Below, in pieces: positions 27,538 through 36,408 of a stretch of 64,000 nucleotides of DNA. This DNA comes from Spartobacteria bacterium UBA695 (GTDB lineage Bacteria; Verrucomicrobiota; Verrucomicrobiia; Chthoniobacterales; Chthoniobacteraceae): NCBI GenBank assembly GCA_002298145.1, contig DBMP01000004.1, positions 1 to 64,000 of the forward strand, written 5' to 3'. The position numbers and the translations under genes were made by a program. How positions within the stretch are numbered: position 1 is the first letter of the stretch; each line of letters opens with the position of its first letter. Below the pieces are notes generated by a model. That model saw only the letters and a program-made list of their open reading frames with translations. It was not told the origin of the DNA and did not search any database.

Positions 27538-30500
27538 TTAATGTGGAGGTGGTCCGCTAATCTTTAGTTTCCAAAGAACGGCAGGATCGGCCATGAGACT
27601 GGCACCAAAGAGCTGTCCGCCGTAAATCAAGTCGCGCCGAATCAACAATTCATTCCACCCCGCTTGGAGGGAGAGCGGCTTGGAGTTGTCCAGCCGGATC
27701 TTGTTCTTTTCCTTGGTTTGAGGCAGCGGTTTTCCATTGAGCTGCCCGCTGATGATGTCCAGCGCGCGTGCGTCGTCGTAGGCATTTAGCAGCACCTCCG
27801 CGGGTTGAGGTGTGTAAATATGAGTCAATAAGTACGTGGTTCCTTCGTCGTTATAGGAGGTCCAATTGAGAACCGTTTTGAAATCAACCAAGTCGGTGCT
27901 CAGATGCACGGCTTTCCACGTCGCCGTCCGCCGGGCTGCTCGCGTCTGCGTTAGGTCGCCTTCATAGGTTGCGGCCATGTTGCGTTCGGTGTCGGGCGGA
28001 AATGCCGATTCACAGAGCGTTTTGACAACCATTGGGCGATCCTTGAGGAGATCAAGTTTGGTAACCTGCGGGAACCCGAACGGCCCGATGGCCATCCACG
28101 ATTGGATGGCAAGTTTGTTTTCGATGGGCAAACAATAGACCGGTGACCAACTGCCCGGGTAAAGGCGCGCCTCCGTCGGCTCGTCAAAAGTCTCCCTGCT
28201 TGCGGAGCCGTCGACGTTGCTCCACCAGAAACGGTTTACGCCGCCAAGATTCGCATCGAAATTTCCCAATGAACGCCAACCGCATAAAGTCTTTACACCC
28301 GGCAGGGCGGTACGCGGAATGGCCGCGGCTAGGACAAATCCGTTGCCATCCTCGTCGATTTTGTAACCAGAGCTAACTCCCGGAACGACGGCAACATGGG
28401 CAAATGTGACACTCCCCACCGGGGTTTTGTAGGTCTGCGGATTGGCCACTTTGTCCGACCATTTCGGGTACATACCGAGGATGATCGGGCCGGTTGGATC
28501 TCCCGCGCCCGGCAGCTTGAAGATGCCGAAAACAAAGCGGACATCGCCAGGGCGTCCGTCTGGTAAGCCAGGTCCAGGAATGGCCTCAGGGTCGCCTTGA
28601 AGATAGAGGCCTAAGGTATCGTTTCCCTGGTCGTGGGCGAAAATGTGTTGGGGAAGTTCCAGCGGTTTGGCGACAAATGCGTGCCCCAGCCGCACATGCC
28701 AGCGGATGAAAAGATGCTCCGGATCGTAATAGCACCGCGCTTCAACGGTTTGTTCGTTGCCTGCGGAAAATACTACTGGATCACATGCTTCCCAGCCCGC
28801 CATGGAGCCATCGAGGGCGGGCCCGCCGCCAGGAGCAGGATAGAACCGGGCCACCCGCGAAGCCGCCGCGCCACCGCGGATCGTCATGGCGACTTCGGGC
28901 GGAGAATCGATCTGTTTGGCGGCAAGCTTTACGGTCTTATCGAGAGAGATCAGGGGCTTTACCGGATTTTCTGTAGTCGTCCATCCTTTAGCTTCATAGA
29001 TGAGGGGCACGGTTTTTCCAAGTGCTATGTAAACTTTGCCATTATCCTGGTTAACGTAATTGTATCCGGCGAAAAATTCAGCGGGTTGCCAATACGCGCC
29101 CATTTGATCGTGCGAAACAAAATGGGAATCGGGGAAGAGCGTATCCACATAGAGCCCCTCCTCCGTGTAGAGCACATAGCCCGCCCGGGAATTATCAACC
29201 AACCCCACCAGACCGTTGATCGGAGGATTGACAAAAATCGGGCCATAAACTTCGCCCGAAACGGCGTTGCCCCGGATCGCCATCCGGCCCACCCTCCAGC
29301 GTTCGGTGTAGCCGCCTTTCCCATCGGGAACATAACGGGAGAGTTTAAACTGGGTGCCGAAATTGGCGGTTACGTTCGGGCCGCTTCGTGCAGAAACGTA
29401 GACGTCGCCATTCGGGGCGTTGGTTACCGAGGCCCAGTCACTGCTATAGCTAACGCCCACTTCATTTCCGCCACGGGTGGCGGTAACGGTTCCCGCTTTC
29501 TTGGCTTCGAAGGTGGGATCACTGAGCATTTTAGTCCAGCCATTGGGATCAAAGATCGGGGTGCCGTGGCTATCGAAGCTGGGCGCAGGAAGCCGCCAGA
29601 TATCATTGGTTCCCCGCCCCATGCAGAGGAGAGAAAAGTCCTCGGCCCATGATTCGCCGAAATAACGCAACGTCCCCTGCGGCGGTGTCGTTGGAAACGG
29701 CAGGTATTCGTCTTCCTGCACCTCGCCGTCGGCATTGAGATCGCTCCAAAGATAACAGACCCTCTTGCGATCTACGCGCTTTTGAAAAATACCGGCGCAG
29801 GCCCTCCACTTTTCGCCTTCCAAGTGGTAAATGGCATAGCCCTTCCAGAAAGCCAGGTAGAGCTCATCGCCACGATAAATCAGGCGAGGGCAGGCCAGTG
29901 GCTGAAGGAGCTTGCCGTCGAATTCGCCACTGCCGTTGTGGGTCGTTCCCACATTGGTCCAGACTGCCTCGGGCGTCCACTGGCCGGTCACGTAATCGAT
30001 TTTCCACCGCACCAATGTGTGGCCCTGGCCGGGAACGTAGAGGCGGTCGGGGTGCCGGGGATCGACCGCATAACCGTCGTTCGCCCGGGTTTGTGGCACG
30101 ACCCATTGCCGGATCATTTTGCCGTCGTCGCAGCTCCATTCGCTCAAGCGGTTGGGGCCAGATTGTTCCACCACGAGCAGGCGATCCTTACCCTGGGCGT
30201 CGGTCCAGCAGGCAAGCTTTTCGGGAGCCATGAAAGATAGCGGATCATATGTGCCACCCTTTTGTGCATCGAGCTTTCCAAAGGTAAGGAGCCCCTTTCC
30301 GTGGGCATCAAATTGGTAAACATGATTCGCGTCGGAGTCGCTGAGGTAAATCCGATCGTGGCTGTCCACCTCGACGTCGAAAGGCTTCACCCCGGCGGGA
30401 ACCGTGAAGAGCCGTGAAGGCTGGGCCTTATCCCAGCCCGCTCCAAGCGGAATGGAAAGCACTTCAAAGTCCGCCCCGCCGCCGCCGTGCAGGATGTAGA

Positions 30501-31488
30501 GCTTGCCATGGCGGGCCACAACGCCCAAGGGGCGCTGGATTTTCCAAGTTGCCAGAATGTGAGCGTCCACGCCATCGAGCGCTCGCACTTCGTCGATGAG
30601 GTCGCTGTCGCTTTCGACGTAATCGCGCCCACCCTTAACAATGCGGCCGCCTTCCGCGCTGAAAACAACCGTATGCCCGAGATCGTGATCCGGCCATGCG
30701 GCAAGCGCCTTCACCCAGCCATCGGGCAAGTAGACATTGTCGCGCGCGGCTTTTTGCTTGCCGAAGGGCTTGCCATCGGCGCGGCCCACGAATCTTTTAC
30801 CCGCCTCGTTGCAGAAGCTCCAGATGACTTCCCCGTCGGTGCAGGTCGAACTGCCTCCGGCAAATACGGCTGAACTATAACCGGTGATGATTTGGCTGTA
30901 ACCGATCGGTTTGGTAAAATCGGTGAGGAAGTAGTTCCGCCCATTTTCCAAGTATTGAAAATAGACCGCGCCCTTGCCGCTGGGGGCAACATCAACATCG
31001 CGCAACGGCCCGCCGCAAGGATCGCCCTCGATTTTGCCGGGCAAGGTGTCCTCGGAGGGCGACTGATTCCAGGATGAGCCAGCGGAGGCGAGTTTGGGAA
31101 CGATGGTGTGGTAAAGCCCGTCAATCTCCCATTTTTCCGCGGGCATGAAAATTCCCTTTAGGGCGTAAGTCCCCGGGGGCACCGGCATGTAGTTGTCATC
31201 CAAACCGTTCCATGTTTCGGTGAACCGCCCTTGATTCTCGGTCGTTACCGTGCGGACTACTCCCGCGGCAAAGGTGCTGATGATCCAGTTCGGATCTTTG
31301 GGATCGACCGAGGCAAGGGTCACCCGGTAGGTCTTGGGCAGCGGCCCCGTCGTCGGCAATTGGTAGTGAACTTCAGCGCCAACCGATTTTGCGGCAGCTT
31401 CTGGAATATCCACGGGAGCGCCTAGCGTCTTCTCAAGGCAGGAGGCGGCAAGGAGAAGCAATAACGGGAAGCAATATTTCAATTTCAT
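27538..31488 (-). CDS. Giant secreted beta-propeller / CBM9 protein (1316 aa)
   Basis: A 1316-aa exported protein. The N-terminal signal (LLLLLAASCLEKTLG) could be cut by signal peptidase I after Gly, or be a weak lipobox at Cys17. A FlgD-like Ig module comes first (about 45-125: RVTLASVDPKDPNWI, TETWNGLDDNYMPVPPGTY), then a large NHL/SMP30-like propeller region (about 140-850: PFDVEVDSHDRIYLSDSDANHVYQFD). A CBM9-like module (about 905-1120) and a C-terminal region with LSLQAGWNELLIRRD, as in galactose-binding-like or PA14-like domains, end it. Function unknown; glycan binding or cleavage is inferred from modules and from neighbours. It sits between the MFS carrier (9 bp) and the acetylesterase (16 bp). 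Confidence 0.7.
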   Translation of the reverse strand: MKLKYCFPLLLLLAASCLEKTLGAPVDIPEAAAKSVGAEVHYQLPTTGPLPKTYRVTLASVDPKDPNWIISTFAAGVVRTVTTENQGRFTETWNGLDDNYMPVPPGTYALKGIFMPAEKWEIDGLYHTIVPKLASAGSSWNQSPSEDTLPGKIEGDPCGGPLRDVDVAPSGKGAVYFQYLENGRNYFLTDFTKPIGYSQIITGYSSAVFAGGSSTCTDGEVIWSFCNEAGKRFVGRADGKPFGKQKAARDNVYLPDGWVKALAAWPDHDLGHTVVFSAEGGRIVKGGRDYVESDSDLIDEVRALDGVDAHILATWKIQRPLGVVARHGKLYILHGGGGADFEVLSIPLGAGWDKAQPSRLFTVPAGVKPFDVEVDSHDRIYLSDSDANHVYQFDAHGKGLLTFGKLDAQKGGTYDPLSFMAPEKLACWTDAQGKDRLLVVEQSGPNRLSEWSCDDGKMIRQWVVPQTRANDGYAVDPRHPDRLYVPGQGHTLVRWKIDYVTGQWTPEAVWTNVGTTHNGSGEFDGKLLQPLACPRLIYRGDELYLAFWKGYAIYHLEGEKWRACAGIFQKRVDRKRVCYLWSDLNADGEVQEDEYLPFPTTPPQGTLRYFGESWAEDFSLLCMGRGTNDIWRLPAPSFDSHGTPIFDPNGWTKMLSDPTFEAKKAGTVTATRGGNEVGVSYSSDWASVTNAPNGDVYVSARSGPNVTANFGTQFKLSRYVPDGKGGYTERWRVGRMAIRGNAVSGEVYGPIFVNPPINGLVGLVDNSRAGYVLYTEEGLYVDTLFPDSHFVSHDQMGAYWQPAEFFAGYNYVNQDNGKVYIALGKTVPLIYEAKGWTTTENPVKPLISLDKTVKLAAKQIDSPPEVAMTIRGGAAASRVARFYPAPGGGPALDGSMAGWEACDPVVFSAGNEQTVEARCYYDPEHLFIRWHVRLGHAFVAKPLELPQHIFAHDQGNDTLGLYLQGDPEAIPGPGLPDGRPGDVRFVFGIFKLPGAGDPTGPIILGMYPKWSDKVANPQTYKTPVGSVTFAHVAVVPGVSSGYKIDEDGNGFVLAAAIPRTALPGVKTLCGWRSLGNFDANLGGVNRFWWSNVDGSASRETFDEPTEARLYPGSWSPVYCLPIENKLAIQSWMAIGPFGFPQVTKLDLLKDRPMVVKTLCESAFPPDTERNMAATYEGDLTQTRAARRTATWKAVHLSTDLVDFKTVLNWTSYNDEGTTYLLTHIYTPQPAEVLLNAYDDARALDIISGQLNGKPLPQTKEKNKIRLDNSKPLSLQAGWNELLIRRDLIYGGQLFGASLMADPAVLWKLKISGPPPH

Positions 31489-31497
31489 CGAGGCAAA

Positions 31498-32907
31498 TCA
31501 ACGGGAAAGGGATTCGGCTTGGGGCACGGGGAAGCCCCCGCTTCTCTTTTTCCACAGGAGATACACTTTCCCGTAAGCTAATGCGGAAAGCAGATAGAAA
31601 AAGGCCGTCCAGAGGTAGCCCATGCGGTTGTTCTGCAAACGATCAAAGAGCATTCCCGTGAGCGGGCCAGCGAGGTTGCAGATGACTTGATAGAAAACAG
31701 CTTGCGCGGAACAAAACTGCCCCAGTTTTTCCCTCGGAAACACTTCCACGGTAAATGCGCCAACGATGATCCCTAGAACAAACTGCACGAGGTTATTCAA
31801 GCAGAACGCGATCAGATAGCTCCACTTGTCATGGATGAAGAAGTAGCTCCAAAAAACAACGATCGTTAAAAGCATTAAGGCTGGCGCCATCAGCCGCACC
31901 GGTTTCAAACGGTCGGTGAAAGTCCCGATGGAAAAGCCAAGCAATAAGCCGAAACCGGTGGTCGCCATTTTGGCCCAACCATCCACCCACCCAAGCGTGG
32001 TGAGATCCAAGTTTAAATCGTAGTGGAGATAGTTGAACTGGTACCATCCGCCGTTGTTGCCGAGTTGCCAGAAGAGCGATGCGCAAAAAATCCAGAGATA
32101 GAAAGACTCGCTAAAGCATTCGACAAAGTAGGCCCGAACGGGAGCAAGAATGCTGCCTTTAGTATGGACCTCCGGCGGCGGGTATTCGCCTTCCTGGATT
32201 TTCCAAACCGAGAGAAGATAGATGGCAAGAGAGAAGAGACCGGTGCCGACGTAAACGGCCTTCATGTGGTGATCGGCGAGGCCGAAGATAAAGAAGCTCC
32301 AGAGAAGGCCTGCGATCAGAGCGACGTTGGCTTTCAGCGAATTAAACCGTCCCAAGACGCTCTCCGGCACCACATCCCAATAAAGATAACTGAATATAGC
32401 CAACACCACGGCATTAAACATTCCAGCAACCAAGCCGCAGACCCCGATGAAGAACGCCGGACCGTTCATCGGAATTTGCCTGAAGAGCCCCGCCATGAAG
32501 GGGAACTGCTCCAGCCAGCGGAAGAAATCCGGCATGAACGGAATCGCCATCAGGAATACGGCAAAAATCGGCGTGGCAATCAAGAGGAAGGGTCTGCGTC
32601 GGCCATAGGGGCCGCGATGGCGGTCGGACCACGTGCTGACCCAGGGATTGATCCACGGCGTGATAAAGCCGCCAATGCTCCCCAAAAGCGCCATTTGCGT
32701 ATAGGTCGCCCCGTGGTCGCGCATCATGACTTTATTCAAGCTGCCGATCGACTCCATCAGCGTGATCCCAAAATCGTTCCACATCAGCCAGACAAACAAG
32801 ACGATCAACTGCCGTTTGTTGTAGACGAGGGTGCCGACTGAGTAGATGGGCTCGGGTGCAGCCGTACGAACCGGATCAGCAGGGGGGAGGTGGTGAGTCA
32901 AGTTCAT
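31498..32907 (-). CDS. MFS sugar transporter (GPH-like)
   Basis: A 469-aa inner-membrane carrier with about 12 hydrophobic segments. The glycoside-pentoside-hexuronide signature is visible: IGGFITPWINPWVSTWSDRHRGPYGRRRPFLL between helices 2 and 4 (quoted in part: WINPWVSTWSDRHRG, PYGRRRPFLL). GPH carriers move glycosides, pentosides or hexuronides with H+ or Na+. Being the only sugar permease in the window, it is the likely route for the products made by the secreted proteins. It is transcribed with the SGNH gene 54 bp upstream and the 1316-aa gene 9 bp downstream. Substrate not predictable. Confidence 0.85.
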   Translation of the reverse strand: MNLTHHLPPADPVRTAAPEPIYSVGTLVYNKRQLIVLFVWLMWNDFGITLMESIGSLNKVMMRDHGATYTQMALLGSIGGFITPWINPWVSTWSDRHRGPYGRRRPFLLIATPIFAVFLMAIPFMPDFFRWLEQFPFMAGLFRQIPMNGPAFFIGVCGLVAGMFNAVVLAIFSYLYWDVVPESVLGRFNSLKANVALIAGLLWSFFIFGLADHHMKAVYVGTGLFSLAIYLLSVWKIQEGEYPPPEVHTKGSILAPVRAYFVECFSESFYLWIFCASLFWQLGNNGGWYQFNYLHYDLNLDLTTLGWVDGWAKMATTGFGLLLGFSIGTFTDRLKPVRLMAPALMLLTIVVFWSYFFIHDKWSYLIAFCLNNLVQFVLGIIVGAFTVEVFPREKLGQFCSAQAVFYQVICNLAGPLTGMLFDRLQNNRMGYLWTAFFYLLSALAYGKVYLLWKKRSGGFPVPQAESLSR

Positions 32908-32961
32908 GACGCTTATCAGCGTAAGAGGTCTGGGGGGAATGCGCGTTGGGTAGATGAACGA

Positions 32962-33642
32962 TTAAAAGCGCTCAGTCGTCGTGAATGCGAAGGCAGCTGC
33001 TTTTCCAGCATCTGGCTCGGCTGCAGTCCATCCGAGACTGACTAGTTTTTCCAGAACTGCTTTGGCAAGGACCAGTTCGCCACCGGGACTGAGGTGAATG
33101 CCGTCAACGGGACTTGCAAGACAGGCAAGGGAGAGCGTTTGTGCAGCGGTGTCAAATGCGCCTTTCAAATTCAAAACGGGGCAGCCGGTTTCCCTCGCCA
33201 CTTCCTCAATGACCGGGTTCCCCGCGTCGCCATGAACCCAGACTTTTTCCATATTCTCCGCCCGCGGCGTGGGATATTGAAGCAAGAGAACTTTGATTCC
33301 CGCAGTCTTGGCTTGGGCTACGATATCGGTCAAATCCGTTTTGAAAGTGCGCGAGGCTTCCGCTTTGTCAGCGTTCTTGTCGAAATTATTTGTGCCGATG
33401 AGGATGACTACAATATCGGGCTGCGCTTGCAATAGCCGCTCATCCAGATGCCGAAGAACTCCCGAAGAGGTGTCGCCAGCCACGCCCCGGTTCAATACTT
33501 CCACACGGTTGAAGCCTAGCGACGCCCCCAGACCGAATTGCAGAAGATCCGACCACTTCACGTATTTATCCAAATAGGCCTTTCCGTCGCCCGGCCCGGT
33601 AATGGAATCCCCAAGACAAACAATTTTGATTTTACGCTGCAT
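32962..33642 (-). CDS. SGNH/GDSL hydrolase, short cytoplasmic type
   Basis: A 226-aa single-domain esterase-like protein with all SGNH blocks: VCLGDSITG (Ser13), NRGVAGDTS (Gly), IGTNNF (Asn) and DGIHLS (Asp180, His183). No signal peptide. It resembles the small acetylxylan/acetyl-oligosaccharide esterases that act inside the cell after import. The start at 33642 opens the fold; in-frame codons further upstream overlap the preceding gene. It lies 13 nt after the 687-aa gene stop. A C-terminal tail of about 20 residues, Ala/Thr-rich, has no known role. Confidence 0.87.
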   Translation of the reverse strand: MQRKIKIVCLGDSITGPGDGKAYLDKYVKWSDLLQFGLGASLGFNRVEVLNRGVAGDTSSGVLRHLDERLLQAQPDIVVILIGTNNFDKNADKAEASRTFKTDLTDIVAQAKTAGIKVLLLQYPTPRAENMEKVWVHGDAGNPVIEEVARETGCPVLNLKGAFDTAAQTLSLACLASPVDGIHLSPGGELVLAKAVLEKLVSLGWTAAEPDAGKAAAFAFTTTERF

Positions 33643-33655
33643 ATAAACTCCGCTG

Positions 33656-35719
33656 CTAGTGTGCCGTGAGAGAATAGACCGAACCACCTTGCAGTTGCCA
33701 GGAACCTTGCGAATTTCCTGTTTCGCCTGTTTCCAGGTTCGTGATGCAACCGTGATAGGTAAACTCGACGTCCTCGAAGGCCCAGACGATCGCCGGTTTC
33801 CCGGCCTCGTCCAGCCAGAGCACAAAACGGCCCCCCGGCTGCAAACGAAGCCGATGCATCCGCGGGAGGGCTTGGTTATAGAGGTGGTTGACGCGGCCAT
33901 ACGCTTCGGCATATTTGCCTCCGGGAAGGCGATCTTCCGGCGAGGAATCGACGGCCCACGAATTTCCGCCCAAGCCGGGAGGGCAACGATGGGCGGCCAT
34001 CCAAAAATAACGCTCCGCGCTCAGCTTATCCGGGGCGACGGGGTTCTCCTGTGATAAAAACGCGGGACTGCAATCCATCAACGCGAAGGCTTGGTCACCG
34101 GTTACGAAATCGGACCATAGTCTCCGCCGGAATTTATCATTGCAGAATCCAAACAGGCCAACCTGGCTAACCCCAAAAATCGTAATCACTTCCGGCCGCT
34201 GCATAAAGCCCTGCTTTTGCAGTTCCCTTTGCATTCGGAAGATATCGTCAGCCTGTGGCGCTTTGTCGGGAGCGCCCCAGTCCAGGCAGGTCACGCCAAG
34301 GTTTTGATACGAATCCCAGAAAATGCCAGAGATCCCTGTCTCCTTTTTAACGTCGATAATCTGTTTTAAAAACCATTGCCCAAACTCGCTCCGAATACGA
34401 CCGCTCCAGAGGGTATGGTAGTCACCATCCCACGGGTCGCCATTGGCTTCGTGAAGCACCCAATCCGGGTGTTCCCTCCAGATCGGAGATCGTTGGGAGA
34501 GATGAAACGAAAACCACTGCATCATTCTCAGGCCAAGGGCCTGGGCTTTGTCGTTGAGGCGTTTCATCACCTGGGCGCCACCGAATGCCTCGGCGAATCG
34601 GAAGGAATACGGGCAGCACATGTTCCCTTCAATTCCGGGCGTCAAATCGGAGGTGACGCTATCCCAAACGCCATGCACAAAAACTTGGCGGAAACCGAGC
34701 CGCGCATATTCAGCTAAATTATTCTCCAGTGGTTTCGACCACTCTGTCATTCTAGCTTTCAGCCCCTTGTCCCAGAGAGGAACGCCGGAGGTGGGCTGGG
34801 GAATTTCGAGATCGAAGTCGTATGCCGCCAAAATCCGCCGCCGGACTTCGGTAAAGCAATCCAGCCACAAATTGCGGACCTCATAGCACTCCAGAGACCG
34901 GGGAGCTTGGTAAACGAGCAGTTTCCGCTCGGGTGCCTCGGCTTCTTCCGATAGCGGAAAATAGGGGCGGTCCAAATAATGGATCACGTTTTCGTCACCA
35001 AACTTTTCGAGTCGGGTGCGGGTAAGCCCAGGCCGTTCCGCAAACAAACAAAGCGCCGTTCCCTTCTTCGCCTGGAAATCGCAAATCCCCGCTCCGGCGG
35101 CCCGGGGGAGCATATCCATGGGATAGCATCCACCCCACCCGCCCTGCTCTTCCGTAAAAAATTTCTCGATCGTCGAAAATGCGCTCTTCTCCTCAACCAT
35201 TTGTTCCAACTGGATGGTTGATACGTCTTGCTGAATGAGCGTGCCCCCCGCCGCTTCACCCTCGATCTCCCAAGTCGCTGTTTCCAAAATCCAATGAATG
35301 GGATAACCTTTGCACGAATAACGGATCTGCATGGAAAGCCCATGCCATTGATTTTCGTAAAGCTGCTCCGTAATCGGGCAAAACCGCCAAACGAATGTCG
35401 CAACCGGGGCCGCGACATGCCGCGCTTTGATCCGCGCTTCCCCCATGGCATCCGCAGCTTGCGCCCGCGGCATCCAGATTCCCTTCGAGTGCAAAATCAA
35501 CTCCACTGCGTCGCCAGATTCACGCACGTCCTCCAACGTAAATTCTTCAAACCGAACCGCCTCATCAAAGTGCTCACTCTCCGTATACAAAGTCCATGGC
35601 AGGCAATCGGATCGCAATTGAGTTCCCCGGAATGATACGGATCCGATGCCGCGAAATTGTTTTCCGGAGACATCGAGATTCAGAGAAATCCCGTTCGAAA
35701 AATTCAGGACGTGTTTCAT
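33656..35719 (-). CDS. Putative TIM-barrel glycoside hydrolase, unassigned family
   Basis: A 687-aa protein that I cannot place in a named family. The N-terminal half (1-270) looks all-beta, like the sugar-binding sandwich before the barrel in GH31/GH36. From about 310 the pattern is barrel-like: strand-loop motifs VFVHGVWDS, GLRMMQWFSFHLSQRSP, HPDWVL, SGIFWDSYQNLG and QVGLFGF. The Asp of IFWDSY is at the end of a beta strand, as is the nucleophile of clan GH-D enzymes. A beta domain closes it (FVLWLDEAGKPAIVWAFED). No signal peptide, so it is cytoplasmic. It is the first gene of the minus-strand run 35719-25848. Hydrolase activity is inference. Confidence 0.55.
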   Translation of the reverse strand: MKHVLNFSNGISLNLDVSGKQFRGIGSVSFRGTQLRSDCLPWTLYTESEHFDEAVRFEEFTLEDVRESGDAVELILHSKGIWMPRAQAADAMGEARIKARHVAAPVATFVWRFCPITEQLYENQWHGLSMQIRYSCKGYPIHWILETATWEIEGEAAGGTLIQQDVSTIQLEQMVEEKSAFSTIEKFFTEEQGGWGGCYPMDMLPRAAGAGICDFQAKKGTALCLFAERPGLTRTRLEKFGDENVIHYLDRPYFPLSEEAEAPERKLLVYQAPRSLECYEVRNLWLDCFTEVRRRILAAYDFDLEIPQPTSGVPLWDKGLKARMTEWSKPLENNLAEYARLGFRQVFVHGVWDSVTSDLTPGIEGNMCCPYSFRFAEAFGGAQVMKRLNDKAQALGLRMMQWFSFHLSQRSPIWREHPDWVLHEANGDPWDGDYHTLWSGRIRSEFGQWFLKQIIDVKKETGISGIFWDSYQNLGVTCLDWGAPDKAPQADDIFRMQRELQKQGFMQRPEVITIFGVSQVGLFGFCNDKFRRRLWSDFVTGDQAFALMDCSPAFLSQENPVAPDKLSAERYFWMAAHRCPPGLGGNSWAVDSSPEDRLPGGKYAEAYGRVNHLYNQALPRMHRLRLQPGGRFVLWLDEAGKPAIVWAFEDVEFTYHGCITNLETGETGNSQGSWQLQGGSVYSLTAH

Positions 35720-35748
35720 TGTTTCCTCGATTATCGCCGTACCATTTT

Positions 35749-35780
35749 GAAACAGTGAGACAAACGGTATGTAAACAGAA
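35749..35780. promoter_or_regulatory. Direct repeats upstream of the five-gene block
   Basis: AAACAG occurs twice, at 35750-35755 and 35773-35778, 23 bp apart, just upstream of the first gene of the minus-strand run. The surrounding bases are partly alike (GAAACAGTGAG and GTAAACAGAAC). It could be a regulator site. Similar strings occur near 42220, 43409 and 45684. Confidence 0.3.
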
Positions 35781-35830
35781 CGGCTCGAATGCCTTTCGAC
35801 TGCCCTACCAAGAAAAACAAAACCAATTCC

Positions 35831-36397
35831 TTATTTCGTGCCGGAGGAGGAAGGGAGCGGTGCTGGCAATTCGACATGCACCATGGGCTGTTTGGCTTTG
35901 GGTAGCCAGATCGTTACCTTCTGCGGTACCACTGTCCCATCGGGCTTGGGCGGCGGCGGTGCACCGACCGAAATCAGCACGCCGAGTTGCAACCACGAGT
36001 TGGGGAACCGGGTCGTTAAAATGGAATTGGATCCGTAATAGGGGGTCGTAGGAAGATCCGGCGAAGCTGAAAATGACTGGTTCGTGCTCTCGTCAATCAA
36101 CTTCGCAGAGCTCAAAGAAAACGGAAGAGGAGGGAGTTCTTCGGAATCTGCCGACTTGGGCCTCGGTTCTCCCAAAAAAATCGGCCCGCCTGCATTGGCA
36201 CCCACAACGATCCTGACTGCGAGCAATATATGCGTTGCGTCAATGCGATTGATTCCTGTGATTTGAAACTTTGTGCCTCGCCACACAGTATCCGTTTCAG
36301 CCAGTACGCGCACTGGCGAGCCGGGGTCAGCGTTGAGCGATTGCCCCGCCGCGCCCATCAAGACGAGAGCTAAGAAGAAACTGCCGATCTTAATCAT
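35831..36397 (-). CDS. Secreted hypothetical protein next to the pilin cassette
   Basis: A 188-aa protein with a signal peptide (MIKIGSFFLALVLMGAAGQSLNA, cut near residue 23). The mature part begins with a predicted beta-rich region (VWRGTKFQITGINRIDATHILLAVRIV) and ends in a Pro-rich tail with a PPPPKPDG stretch. I do not recognise a family. It starts 11 nt after the stop of cassette protein A and is probably the last gene of that operon, so it may be a secreted partner of the pseudopilins. Confidence 0.6.
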   Translation of the reverse strand: MIKIGSFFLALVLMGAAGQSLNADPGSPVRVLAETDTVWRGTKFQITGINRIDATHILLAVRIVVGANAGGPIFLGEPRPKSADSEELPPLPFSLSSAKLIDESTNQSFSASPDLPTTPYYGSNSILTTRFPNSWLQLGVLISVGAPPPPKPDGTVVPQKVTIWLPKAKQPMVHVELPAPLPSSSGTK

Positions 36398-36408
36398 AAA
36401 AATTAAAG

